Position numbers and translations under genes: made by a program. Positions 1 through 7,871 of a stretch of 29,398 nucleotides of DNA are shown in pieces; the stretch's first letter is position 1; each line of letters begins with the position of its first letter. The notes below the pieces were generated by a model. The model had not been told where the DNA came from. It saw only the letters and a program-made list of their open reading frames with translations, and made no database searches. Where the stretch lies: assembly GCA_002391105.1 (NCBI GenBank), contig DGRT01000083.1:1-29398 (forward strand). The letters are read 5' to 3'. This DNA comes from Lachnospiraceae bacterium UBA4381. Lineage in GTDB: Bacteria > Bacillota > Clostridia > Lachnospirales > Lachnospiraceae.

Positions 1-251
1 GCTTCCTTCAGACCAAGACCTGTTACGTCACGAACAACCTTTATAACCTTGATCTTCTCAGCACCAACTTCTGTAAGCTCTACATCGAACTCATCCTTCT
101 CTTCTGCTGCTGCAGCTCCATCACCTGCTGCTGCAACTACTACACCTGCTGCTGCAGATACGCCATACTTATCCTCTACTGCCTTTACAAGATCATTGAG
201 CTCAAGTACTGTAAGCTCGTCTATTGCAGCTACGATTTCTTCTACTGTCAT
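1..251 (-). CDS. rplL: Ribosomal protein bL12 (L7/L12), 3' end cut off by the window edge
   Basis: This is the first 83 codons of the ribosomal stalk protein L7/L12, which binds L10 on the 50S subunit and recruits GTPase translation factors. The visible protein starts MTVEEIVAAIDELTVLELND, the N-terminal dimerisation and L10-binding domain. An Ala/Gly-rich hinge follows (about residues 33-48), then the start of the C-terminal domain with EFDVELTEVGAEKIKVIKVV and the G-L-G-L-K-E-A motif. The ATG at 249-251 has a GGAGG about 8 bases upstream. The gene lies 177 bases downstream of rplJ, an AT-rich gap with no convincing terminator or promoter, so the two are probably co-transcribed under the L10 leader. 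The rest of the gene lies off the left end. Confidence 0.97.
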   Translation of the reverse strand, partial: MTVEEIVAAIDELTVLELNDLVKAVEDKYGVSAAAGVVVAAAGDGAAAAEEKDEFDVELTEVGAEKIKVIKVVRDVTGLGLKE

Positions 252-428
252 TTTTAATATCCTCCATATTTAATATTATTCCGGCCAGACATCTGTTGAT
301 TTAATAAAAGTTCAGATATCCTCTCATGCCATTTACTGTGTAACCACTATGCATTCAATAAACATTCATTAATACTTTCACTATGCATTTTATAACGCTT
401 TATATTATGCATATTATTATACGTATCA

Positions 429-923
429 TTATGCTTCCTGGCTCTTCTGCTCAGCAACCTGATTGATAACGCGAGCAAAATTGGTAATAGGTGACTGAAT
501 GCTTCCAAGGAACTTTGAAAGAAGTTCGTCTCTTGAAGGGATTGTAGCAATCACCTTGATGCCTTCTGTATCATAGTATGTGCCTTCTACGATACCGCTC
601 TTAAGTTCGAGCTTCTTAGCATCCTTTGCGAATTTCGCAATGATTCTTGCAGGAGCTGTAGAGTCTTCCTTTGAAATAGCAACTGCTGTAGGACCTTCAA
701 GATCCTTAGTAAGCTCTTCAAATTCAGTTCCCTGCACTGCAAGGTTAACCATAGTGTTCTTGTAAACCTTGTAGATAACACCAGCTTCTCTGGCTGCTCT
801 ACGAAGATTTGTATCCTGCTCAACTGTAAGACCAAGATAATCTACAAGAACTACTGCCTTAGCTCCATCAAGATAATCCTTGATTTCCTGAACTATAGGC
901 TTCTTCTCTTCGATCTTTGCCAA
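429..923 (-). CDS. rplJ: Ribosomal protein uL10
   Basis: This 164-residue protein is the base of the ribosomal stalk. It binds 23S rRNA and carries the L7/L12 dimers on its C-terminal helix. It has the normal family length and a typical start, MAKIEEKKPIVQEIKD, followed by a VVLVDYLGLTV segment and the K-N-T-M-V-N-L-A region near residues 55-62. The start is a TTG at 921-923, placed about 9 bases after the AGGAGGT at 933-939. A nearer ATG at 926-928 is in another frame and too close to the Shine-Dalgarno. No in-frame ATG occurs until residue 58, so the TTG is needed. In bacteria L10, or the L10-L12 complex, represses its own operon by binding a structured leader, and such a leader is visible directly upstream. 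Confidence 0.97.
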   Translation of the reverse strand: MAKIEEKKPIVQEIKDYLDGAKAVVLVDYLGLTVEQDTNLRRAAREAGVIYKVYKNTMVNLAVQGTEFEELTKDLEGPTAVAISKEDSTAPARIIAKFAKDAKKLELKSGIVEGTYYDTEGIKVIATIPSRDELLSKFLGSIQSPITNFARVINQVAEQKSQEA

Positions 924-957
924 TTCATCTTACCTCCTAATAGATTAATGGCTACAC

Positions 958-990
958 ATAAAAACCTCTGCCCAGAGTCCGGACAGAGGT
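958..990 (-). terminator. Attenuator-type hairpin with U-tract in the rplJ leader
   Basis: On the minus strand CCTCTGTCC and GGGCAGAGG form a 9-bp stem (10 with the flanking A-T pair), with a 7-base loop, followed directly by TTTTTAT. It sits between the L10-binding leader and the rplJ ribosome binding site, where Firmicute rplJL operons carry an attenuation hairpin. It would also catch read-through from hypF, which has no terminator of its own. Confidence 0.75.
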
Positions 991-1085
991 ATAAAGTCAT
1001 AGTAAATAAACTAGGGACTTCCTCGGCAGGTAACCTTTTAGGTGTTACGTCGCAAGACACCTGCTGTCTACGGCAGCTCATCAGT
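991..1085 (-). ncRNA. Ribosomal protein L10 leader (cis-regulatory RNA)
   Basis: The minus-strand RNA carries the hallmarks of the L10 leader family: CTGCCGTAGACAGCAGGTG at one side and ACCTGCCGAGG at the other, with an internal AGGTGT/ACACCT stem. L10 or the L10-L12 complex binds this bent-hairpin structure to repress rplJ-rplL. It lies between the promoter at 1091-1119 and the attenuator hairpin at 958-990. The boundaries are approximate. The family call rests on recognising the conserved sequence, not on a covariance-model score. Confidence 0.85.
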
Positions 1086-1090
1086 TCGGT

Positions 1091-1119
1091 ATATTAGCAT
1101 ACCAGGCATCTCTTGTCAA
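1091..1119 (-). promoter_or_regulatory. Strong sigma-A-type promoter for rplJ-rplL
   Basis: There is a perfect -35 TTGACA (1114-1119), a 17-base spacer and a -10 TAATAT (1091-1096), preceded by TGC, which makes an extended -10. Transcription would start near 1084, just before the L10 leader. The -35 begins only 8 bases after the hypF stop codon, so the ribosomal operon is independently driven. Confidence 0.85.
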
Positions 1120-1126
1120 CAGCTTT

Positions 1127-4051
1127 TTACATATCCTGCGCTTCTTTTACAGCTTCCTGATCCTCACGTCCCAAAACTTCCATATAATATAGCTGTCCCA
1201 GAGCAACGCCGCCATTCCCGGCAGGTATGTCTTTATTAAGGTACGTCGTATATCCAAGCCTCTCAAGGCTTCCAACTATTCCGTCCAGTAAAAGCCTGTT
1301 GTACATCGCCCCACCCGAAAGAGCTATATGCTGAATATAATCACGACCACATATCTCATCACATACCTCGACAGTAGTATCCACTATCGCTCTATGAAAT
1401 TCAAGGGCAAGTATATCAACCCCTCTTTGTTTTTCCTCTTCAGATGAGACCGCCTCTACAAGATATATATATTTCTCCATCAGAGCGACAATGAGCTGTG
1501 TCTGATCCAGCCTGAATATTTCATCAGGATCATGTGGCTCAGTAAAATGCATTTTCAGCGCTTCTTCATCACCCAAATGCGGCATATTATCTTCTGATGG
1601 TCTGGACATAACAGTACCGCCGGTTCTTATCAGTTCTCTCCTTGCCCTGCTTTCCAGCATACCTGCGCACTCTCCATCATAGCTTTCTTCAGCACATATC
1701 CCCAGCAGGGCTGATGCTGCTTCAAACAGCTTGCCTATCGAGTCTGAGTAATATATTCCGATGTCTGCTCTGAGGCACGCTGCAATAAGAGCATAATCAC
1801 TTTTTGATATTCCGAGGGTTTTCAGTATCTTCTCCATGCCGTTCATACTTACAAGCTGTCTTTCCTCAGCAGCCTTAAGATAACAGCAGAGGACAGTCCT
1901 GGCATCTCCTTCGATCATCTTTATAGGAAGAAATGCTCCGGAACGAAGTATATAGGGACTAAGCTCAACCGTCTTATCCTGATCCGCTCCTTCTTCATCA
2001 ACGGTCTTATTAAGAAGGCAGGAGAATATCTCACTTCCCCATATCGTACCATCAGAGCCATATCCATTTCCATCAAATGCAATTCCCAGAAGTCTTCCCT
2101 TCAGGTCATTCTCCGCCGCAACAGAAAGAATATGGGAAGTATGATGCTGTCTCTGAATAAGCTCCACTCTTCTTTCAGGGGAAATGGTTTCACGAACCTT
2201 TGTTTTTCCATCTATAACCGATTGATACTCCGAATGAATATCTGTATATACTCTCTGAGGTCTGATAGATAACATCCTCTCAAGATGCGTGATAGAATCC
2301 CTTCTCGCCGTAACTGCCATCCTACTCGAAAGATCACCAAAATATTCCGACATATAGATATAATTCTTTCTGGCAAGGCAAAAAGCTGTCCTGCTATCTC
2401 CGCCAGCCGCAAAGCTTTCACCCTTTGTTTCCTGTTCCAGCACAATAGGAAATGGAACATAGCCTCTGGATCTTCTTATATATTGAAGAACCTCTCGCAC
2501 CTGATTTCTGACATTTACCTTTGTTACCTGAACTATCGAATCATCCATTGGAACAACTATATCAAGAGTATTGGTTAACATAAAGTCTATATGTGTGTTA
2601 TCACCATCTTCATCAGAGTAATTTTTTTCATCCCCAATATTCTCATTTTCAGCAGATGAATCCTTCTCCACCATTCCCTCGGTTCTCTTGATATGCTTCT
2701 CATCAGGAAGGATTTCGATTCCCTTCATCTCGCTTTCATCAATCTCGTGAAGAAATCTTATCATATCATCATCAGTCGCAATGATCGGCTCGCCGGTTTT
2801 ATTACCACTGGTAAATGCAAATGCTCCGCCATCCATAGTCATTAGTATCTGCAGAGCTGTCGAAGGAATCGCCGCTCCTATCCGGTCACTACCCATAGTA
2901 AGCTCCGGAGACAGCATATCCTCTGCTCTATAGGATGAAGCATACTTCCCGGCTATTATTTCCTGAAGATGCTCTTCCGCCTCAATATATTCCTTCTTCT
3001 TTTCAAGAAGAACGATAGGACGCGCATTGGAAGTAAGCAGTTCTTCCTCTTTCTCAGATACTACGCAGTATTTCTTTATAGCTTCTACATCCGGAAACAT
3101 TACCGCCATAGGGTATCTGACACCACCCTTAAACTTCCTCACTTTCCGGACAGCTTCTGTATCAAATGCAGAAAAAACAAGATGGAATCCACAAATATCC
3201 TTTACAGCGCCTACCCCACCCTTCTTTAAGCTTTTTATAGCTTCAGAAATGATTTCATCACTTGTAAGCTGTATCTCATCCACCCTTCTGTTACGGTAGA
3301 ATCTAAGTCTGGGGCCACAGTTTCTGCAGCCGATAGTCTCTGCCAGATGACGTCTGCCGCCCATCTGCATATATTCTTTTCTGCAATCAGGACACATCCG
3401 GTGAAGTCCCATAGTTGTATGCTCTCTGTTATAAGGCAGTCCGGTCATAATAGAATACCTCGGACCGCAGTATTTACAACTGATAAAGGGATATCTGTAT
3501 CTCGGATTCTCCGGATCCTTCAGTTCTTTTTCACACTCCGGACAGATGGCTATATCCATCGGAATAAGTCTCGGCTCCTCGTCAAAGTAATCCCCCTTCA
3601 GTATGTTAAAGCCATAGTCAAGCTCTTCCCCATCTTCACCATAGGTCGTAATAATTTCAGGAATAACCTCTTCGGATTCTTCTTCCTCCTGATGGGTATC
3701 ACCTATCTGACTCGCCAAGAGAACCTCATCCTCATGGTTCACTCCGTACTTTTCCTTTAGCTCCTCCAGCGTGTCGCCTCTTTCCTGTTCTTCCTCAGTC
3801 ATTGCAGGCATTTCATTTTTAATCGGTTTTACCTTAACACTGTCGATAACACTCCCTGAGGGACAACTGTATCTGAGGTGATACGCAAATTTTCCCACCT
3901 CCTCCGGAGGACAATCGACATATATTTTTACAGCTCCACCGTAATTCTTTACATACCCCTTAATATTATTCTTATATGCATAATCCGCAACAAAGGATCT
4001 GTAGCCAACTCCCTGTACTAACCCAAGAACCGTTATCTCATAAGAGTTCAT
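1127..4051 (-). CDS. hypF: HypF-like carbamoyltransferase with two acidic insertions
   Basis: HypF makes the thiocarbamate precursor of the CN ligands of [NiFe]-hydrogenases from carbamoyl phosphate and ATP. The domain order is complete. The acylphosphatase domain (about 1-78) has VQGVGYR with R18 and N36. The zinc region has C170-x2-C173-x18-C192-x2-C195-x24-C220-x2-C223-x18-C242-x2-C245. A YrdC-like domain (about 262-535) and a Kae1-like domain (about 548-955, with HHTSH, AFDGNGYGSDG and LSGG) follow. At 974 residues it is about 200 longer than usual HypF. Much of the excess is an acidic stretch at about 81-160 and another at about 437-497, interrupting the YrdC domain. Near the C-terminus the usual D-G-G reads N946-G-G. 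The ATG at 4049-4051 follows GGGAGGT. It lies 35 bases after the MacB-like gene, so is probably last in that operon. No other hyp or hydrogenase gene is in the window. Confidence 0.88.
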   Translation of the reverse strand: MNSYEITVLGLVQGVGYRSFVADYAYKNNIKGYVKNYGGAVKIYVDCPPEEVGKFAYHLRYSCPSGSVIDSVKVKPIKNEMPAMTEEEQERGDTLEELKEKYGVNHEDEVLLASQIGDTHQEEEESEEVIPEIITTYGEDGEELDYGFNILKGDYFDEEPRLIPMDIAICPECEKELKDPENPRYRYPFISCKYCGPRYSIMTGLPYNREHTTMGLHRMCPDCRKEYMQMGGRRHLAETIGCRNCGPRLRFYRNRRVDEIQLTSDEIISEAIKSLKKGGVGAVKDICGFHLVFSAFDTEAVRKVRKFKGGVRYPMAVMFPDVEAIKKYCVVSEKEEELLTSNARPIVLLEKKKEYIEAEEHLQEIIAGKYASSYRAEDMLSPELTMGSDRIGAAIPSTALQILMTMDGGAFAFTSGNKTGEPIIATDDDMIRFLHEIDESEMKGIEILPDEKHIKRTEGMVEKDSSAENENIGDEKNYSDEDGDNTHIDFMLTNTLDIVVPMDDSIVQVTKVNVRNQVREVLQYIRRSRGYVPFPIVLEQETKGESFAAGGDSRTAFCLARKNYIYMSEYFGDLSSRMAVTARRDSITHLERMLSIRPQRVYTDIHSEYQSVIDGKTKVRETISPERRVELIQRQHHTSHILSVAAENDLKGRLLGIAFDGNGYGSDGTIWGSEIFSCLLNKTVDEEGADQDKTVELSPYILRSGAFLPIKMIEGDARTVLCCYLKAAEERQLVSMNGMEKILKTLGISKSDYALIAACLRADIGIYYSDSIGKLFEAASALLGICAEESYDGECAGMLESRARRELIRTGGTVMSRPSEDNMPHLGDEEALKMHFTEPHDPDEIFRLDQTQLIVALMEKYIYLVEAVSSEEEKQRGVDILALEFHRAIVDTTVEVCDEICGRDYIQHIALSGGAMYNRLLLDGIVGSLERLGYTTYLNKDIPAGNGGVALGQLYYMEVLGREDQEAVKEAQDM

Positions 4052-4086
4052 AAACTATAATACCTCCCAAGAAGTCTTCCCATAAA

Positions 4087-5274
4087 TCATAAATGCTCCT
4101 GCAGCTTAGCAGCCCTTTCTTCTGCCAGACGGGCTTCTTCTTCACGCTTTTTCTGCTGTTTCTCTTCGTATCTTTTTACCTTCTTATCTTCCACTTTATC
4201 TGAAATCTTATTCTTCACAAAGATAAATGGCTTCAGCGCCGCCTTCCTCCTGTAGAGAAGCCAGAGCAGGACATATATCAGTGAAAAGAACGGAATGATA
4301 CTTAACACAACACATATATTGAGATTTCTTATCATTCTGGTTTCAATATATCTTGCCACATTCTCCCAGTAAGGATACTCCACACTGTTTACCCTCATAT
4401 CTATATATTTGTGGCTTTCAATCATACTAAGAAGCGAAGGAAGCTTATATCTGTCAGTATTCTCCACCAGCTCTATATTACTGAAATTAAGTATAGAACG
4501 GCTTTTCTTCATCTCTTCATCAGTTTTAAAGTTGATTCCTGATGCCTCCGCAACTATATTTTTCGCATAATTTTTTATAGGATTCGGAAGAACAGCCTGA
4601 TAATTTGTCGCCATCAGATTCTTCTCTTTTTTTGCATATGCCTTAAATGGAATATATACACAGTCACTGTCACCATATGCCTGCACTTCTTCTTCATCCT
4701 CGCTGACTGCTACAACACCGGTTATGGTAAATACTCTGTCTCCGATCCATAACTTCATTCCGGCTATATCGCTGCTGCCAAAAAGATTCCAGGCAACATT
4801 TTCATCAAGCAGTATCTGGTTATAATCATCATTTTCAAGATCCAGATAGCTTCCACCCCTTAGAGGAATAGGATGAATCATGAAGAAATCTCCTCCTACC
4901 AGATAGACATCGACACTCACTGAATTGCTGTCCTTTCTGATAGTATCCACTGTATGTGCACAGTAAGAGTCTATCCATACCCTGTTCTTATCCTCCGGAG
5001 ATACATAGGAATCATCCATCAGCTTCTTATATATGGTACTTCTCATTACCTGTATATCATTCTCAGTTATGCCGGCATCATCTGAATAGTAAAGACTCAC
5101 TTCCGAATAATTGAGCTTACTGTTTTCCCATCTTTCCGCTGCCATTTCCGAAAACATACGGCCAACCCTGTTGGAAGAAACGAGTATTATCCCCAGCACA
5201 GCCAGAATACATATAATATCTATCGCAAGAAATATAAGAATTATTTTTTTGTCAGGATTAAATATTTTTTTCAT
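4087..5274 (-). CDS. MacB-periplasmic-core-domain membrane protein lacking the FtsX permease core
   Basis: This 395-residue protein has an N-terminal membrane helix (about 11-33), a large external region and a second membrane helix (about 318-341). It ends in a highly charged, probably coiled-coil, cytoplasmic tail (about 355-395). The external part resembles the MacB periplasmic core domain: a strand-rich region with G-G-S-Y-L-D, then I-L-L-D-E-N-V-A-W-N-L-F-G, then A-G-M-K-L-W-I-G-D-R-V-F-T-I-T-G-V-V. In MacB/FtsX exporters this domain sits between TM1 and TM2 of a four-helix permease that works with an ATPase. Here only two helices and no ATPase are seen, so it is not a complete transporter by itself. 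It starts 13 bases after the HlyD-like gene, mirroring the MacA-MacB pairing. The exact function is unknown. Confidence 0.7.
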   Translation of the reverse strand: MKKIFNPDKKIILIFLAIDIICILAVLGIILVSSNRVGRMFSEMAAERWENSKLNYSEVSLYYSDDAGITENDIQVMRSTIYKKLMDDSYVSPEDKNRVWIDSYCAHTVDTIRKDSNSVSVDVYLVGGDFFMIHPIPLRGGSYLDLENDDYNQILLDENVAWNLFGSSDIAGMKLWIGDRVFTITGVVAVSEDEEEVQAYGDSDCVYIPFKAYAKKEKNLMATNYQAVLPNPIKNYAKNIVAEASGINFKTDEEMKKSRSILNFSNIELVENTDRYKLPSLLSMIESHKYIDMRVNSVEYPYWENVARYIETRMIRNLNICVVLSIIPFFSLIYVLLWLLYRRKAALKPFIFVKNKISDKVEDKKVKRYEEKQQKKREEEARLAEERAAKLQEHL

Positions 5275-5287
5275 GTCAATATACCTG

Positions 5288-6787
5288 CTAGTTATCTGCC
5301 AGTCTTACCTGCTGTCCATTATCCAGCGGCTTAGAAGCATTGGTAATAATGTTATCATATTCAGATACCTCTCCCTGAATAGCAGAGTTAACAGTATCAC
5401 TGGCTACAACATCAACCTTTACCTTTCTTGCCACATATCTGTTTCCAAGAGGCGTTGCCTTTACCTTTACAACAAATACAAACTTTCCATCACTCTCTTC
5501 TTTAATGGCGCTGTTGGGAACTACTGTGTCATATCTTCCGCTCTTCTCACCAACCGCAAATTGCAGAGTCTCGCCAACCTGAACATTACCCTTTACTGAA
5601 AACTTCACTATACTGGACTGGTTAGGATTAGACGTATCCGCCTTTATACTCTTAACAGATGCAGAAACATCCTCTCCCCATACATTTTCTACAGTTGCTT
5701 CATCCGCAACCTTCAGGAGCTGAGCCTGCTGCTTCGATACAGAACAGGCAACCTCATATCCGCTTTCCAGAAGCTGTATAGTTGCAAGCGGCGAATCAGA
5801 AGTAACCTTATCTCCGGGCTTTGCCGTAAGTCCCGATATAACACCCGATTCCTGAGCCTTGACATTCTGATAATCATCGACCTCTTTAAGCTTCTCTATC
5901 TTTTTCTTCTGCTCTTCTATTTCGGCAAGAGAAGCAGCATCATCTATTGCATTTGTCTGTGCCGTGATACTGGCAGATTCTTTTTTAGCAGCAAGAGCTC
6001 TTTCATAAGTAGCAAGATCCTGCTGCTTCTGGCTAAGAGCATCCTCGGCATCAGCAACAGAGGTCTTGGCAGCAAGCTCTTCTACAAGTGCTTTCTTTTC
6101 ATCGAGGCTGGTCTGCAGTACTGTAAGTTCCTCCTTCGCCGTTCCAAGGCTGCTGACAAGAGCATCCGTAGCAGTAGCATTCTGATAATACTTTTCTATA
6201 GTAGAATACGAATCCACCTGAGCCTGAAGCCCTTCCACCTCAGCATTTTTAGCATCATACTGTTCCTGAAGCGCATCCCTTTCTGCCTTTGCAGTAGCAA
6301 GCTTTGCCTCATCGGTTTTAGCCTGTTCCAGCGCAGCAGCCGCCTCAGTAACAGCCTCCTTTGCATTTGCTATATTAACCTCATCATCTGTATAATCAGT
6401 TGAAGAACGCAGTATCTGCTTGGCATAATTATCCTCAAGGGTTTTCAACTGTTTTTCTGCTTCAGTAAGATCTGTATTCTCGGATTCCTCAAAGGTCATT
6501 ATAATATCACCCTTCTTAACCTCGTCACCATCCTCAAACTTTACTTCCTTTACAACTCTGTCTCCGCTAACTGTAACCTCCTGATCCTTGCTGACCTCAA
6601 CAGCCCCCTGGCATCTGACCTTCTTGGATACATTTCCGCTGAAAACAGTTTCCGTAGAAACCTCCGGAAGTGAATAATTCATAATCGTATTGGAAAAAAA
6701 TGTAAGAATAATAAGTACCACAAAGAATATTATGGCAAAACGCTTGATGATCTTCTTCTTAGTGTTCTGTTCTTTTCTCTCGTTCAT
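5288..6787 (-). CDS. HlyD/MacA-like membrane-fusion (adaptor) protein
   Basis: This 499-residue protein has one N-terminal membrane helix (about 16-36) and an external part. A first barrel-sandwich half (about 60-105, with V-K-F-E-D-G-D-E-V-K-K-G-D) is followed by a long Ala/Glu/Lys-rich coiled-coil hairpin (about 105-310). The second half of the sandwich (about 312-345, with S-G-V-I-S-G-L-T-A-K-P-G-D-K-V) and C-terminal beta domains follow. This is the architecture of periplasmic adaptor subunits of MacAB and RND exporters; in Gram-positives such proteins stand in the membrane beside MacB-type permeases. The gene begins 16 bases after the second sugar-type permease and ends 13 bases before the MacB-like gene, so it bridges importer-type and exporter-type parts. 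A transport role is likely; the direction and substrate cannot be read. Confidence 0.82.
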   Translation of the reverse strand: MNERKEQNTKKKIIKRFAIIFFVVLIILTFFSNTIMNYSLPEVSTETVFSGNVSKKVRCQGAVEVSKDQEVTVSGDRVVKEVKFEDGDEVKKGDIIMTFEESENTDLTEAEKQLKTLEDNYAKQILRSSTDYTDDEVNIANAKEAVTEAAAALEQAKTDEAKLATAKAERDALQEQYDAKNAEVEGLQAQVDSYSTIEKYYQNATATDALVSSLGTAKEELTVLQTSLDEKKALVEELAAKTSVADAEDALSQKQQDLATYERALAAKKESASITAQTNAIDDAASLAEIEEQKKKIEKLKEVDDYQNVKAQESGVISGLTAKPGDKVTSDSPLATIQLLESGYEVACSVSKQQAQLLKVADEATVENVWGEDVSASVKSIKADTSNPNQSSIVKFSVKGNVQVGETLQFAVGEKSGRYDTVVPNSAIKEESDGKFVFVVKVKATPLGNRYVARKVKVDVVASDTVNSAIQGEVSEYDNIITNASKPLDNGQQVRLADN

Positions 6788-6803
6788 TTATTATATGCCT
6801 CCT

Positions 6804-7871
6804 CTAACCCTTTACAGCACCGGAATAAGCTATTCCATCTACCAGATAATCCTCACCATACAGGAATATAAGTATCGGTGGAACCATGTATATAGTGGCA
6901 ACTGCAAAGGCAAGTCCGATCTCACCATTATTAATCTGCGAAAGGAACACAGACAGCGGATGATATGCTGCGTCACTGAGCATGATAAGTGGCTGCTCAA
7001 CCATATTCCAGTAATCAATAAATACCAGAATAGCAACTGAAGCGATAGGTCCCTTACAGATCGGAACCGCAACGTTCCAGAATATATGCCATTCATTTGC
7101 CCCATCCAGCTTAGCCGCTTCGATAAGCGACTCCGGAATACGTCTCATATACTTCGTAAGAAGATACACACTAAATGGTGCAAATACTCCCGGAAGGATG
7201 ATACTCCACCTGGTATCCAGCAGATTCAGATAACTGGAAACCAGATAATTCGGAACCAGTGTAACCTGATACGGCATCAGCATCAGTATCAGATACAGGA
7301 AGAAAATGATTTCCTTTATTCTTCCTCTGAACCTCGCAAAGCTGTATGCCGCTCCAAGAGCTACAAATATCTGGAATATCATGATAGGAAGTGTCAGAAA
7401 TACAGAATTCCAGAACTTCATCAGATAATCCGGACTCTTGAGAAGCACAGTCTCATACTGTGTAAATACAACCTTATCCGGAATTAGCTTCAGATTGACC
7501 TTCTCCGACCTGTAGGTAGTCGTTCTTTCCTCATCACTATATGATGCCTTGTTGGAATAATCATTAAAGATTATACCGTAGTTGGAGCTTATCTCCTGCT
7601 CAGACATAAAGGAATTAGCAAATGTTAGAATAGTCGGAAGGAGAAATGCTATAGCAAATATCGCCGCTATAATAGTAAGTACAACCTTACGTCCAAAGCC
7701 TATCTTCTCTCCGGGCTTTCTTCTTCGCCCACGGAAGAAATGCACCCCCGACTTTAGACGTTTTCGTCTCTCCGCCTTCTCTTCCTCTCTTATCTTACGC
7801 TCCTCTTCTTCTTCAAGGCGTTCTTTTTCTTCATCTTCATTAATTATGTAATGCATATCAGCCTTCGACAT
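6804..7871 (-). CDS. MalG-type carbohydrate ABC transporter permease with charged N-terminal extension
   Basis: This is a 355-residue permease of the binding-protein-dependent transport family (MalG/AraQ side). The EAA loop, E-A-A-K-L-D-G-A-N-E-W-H-I-F-W, sits near residues 251-265, where the ATPase docks. The ATG at 7869-7871 is preferred over one 12 codons upstream because AGGTGG lies about 8 bases before it and it gives a 14-base overlap with the upstream permease stop. Two features are unusual: a Glu/Lys/Arg-rich cytoplasmic tail of about 60 residues before TM1, and a longer than normal external loop between TM1 and TM2 (about residues 88-150). The partner ATPase is not encoded nearby. 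Many Firmicutes use one shared MsmK-like ATPase for several such permeases, which could apply here. Confidence 0.9.
   Translation of the reverse strand: MSKADMHYIINEDEEKERLEEEEERKIREEEKAERRKRLKSGVHFFRGRRRKPGEKIGFGRKVVLTIIAAIFAIAFLLPTILTFANSFMSEQEISSNYGIIFNDYSNKASYSDEERTTTYRSEKVNLKLIPDKVVFTQYETVLLKSPDYLMKFWNSVFLTLPIMIFQIFVALGAAYSFARFRGRIKEIIFFLYLILMLMPYQVTLVPNYLVSSYLNLLDTRWSIILPGVFAPFSVYLLTKYMRRIPESLIEAAKLDGANEWHIFWNVAVPICKGPIASVAILVFIDYWNMVEQPLIMLSDAAYHPLSVFLSQINNGEIGLAFAVATIYMVPPILIFLYGEDYLVDGIAYSGAVKG

Noticed and set aside
49..273. Ser/Ala-rich open frame on the plus strand
   Set aside because: It is the reverse complement of the Ala-rich hinge of rplL.
926..928. ATG as start of rplJ
   Set aside because: It is out of frame with L10 and too close to the Shine-Dalgarno; the TTG at 921-923 gives the conserved N-terminus.
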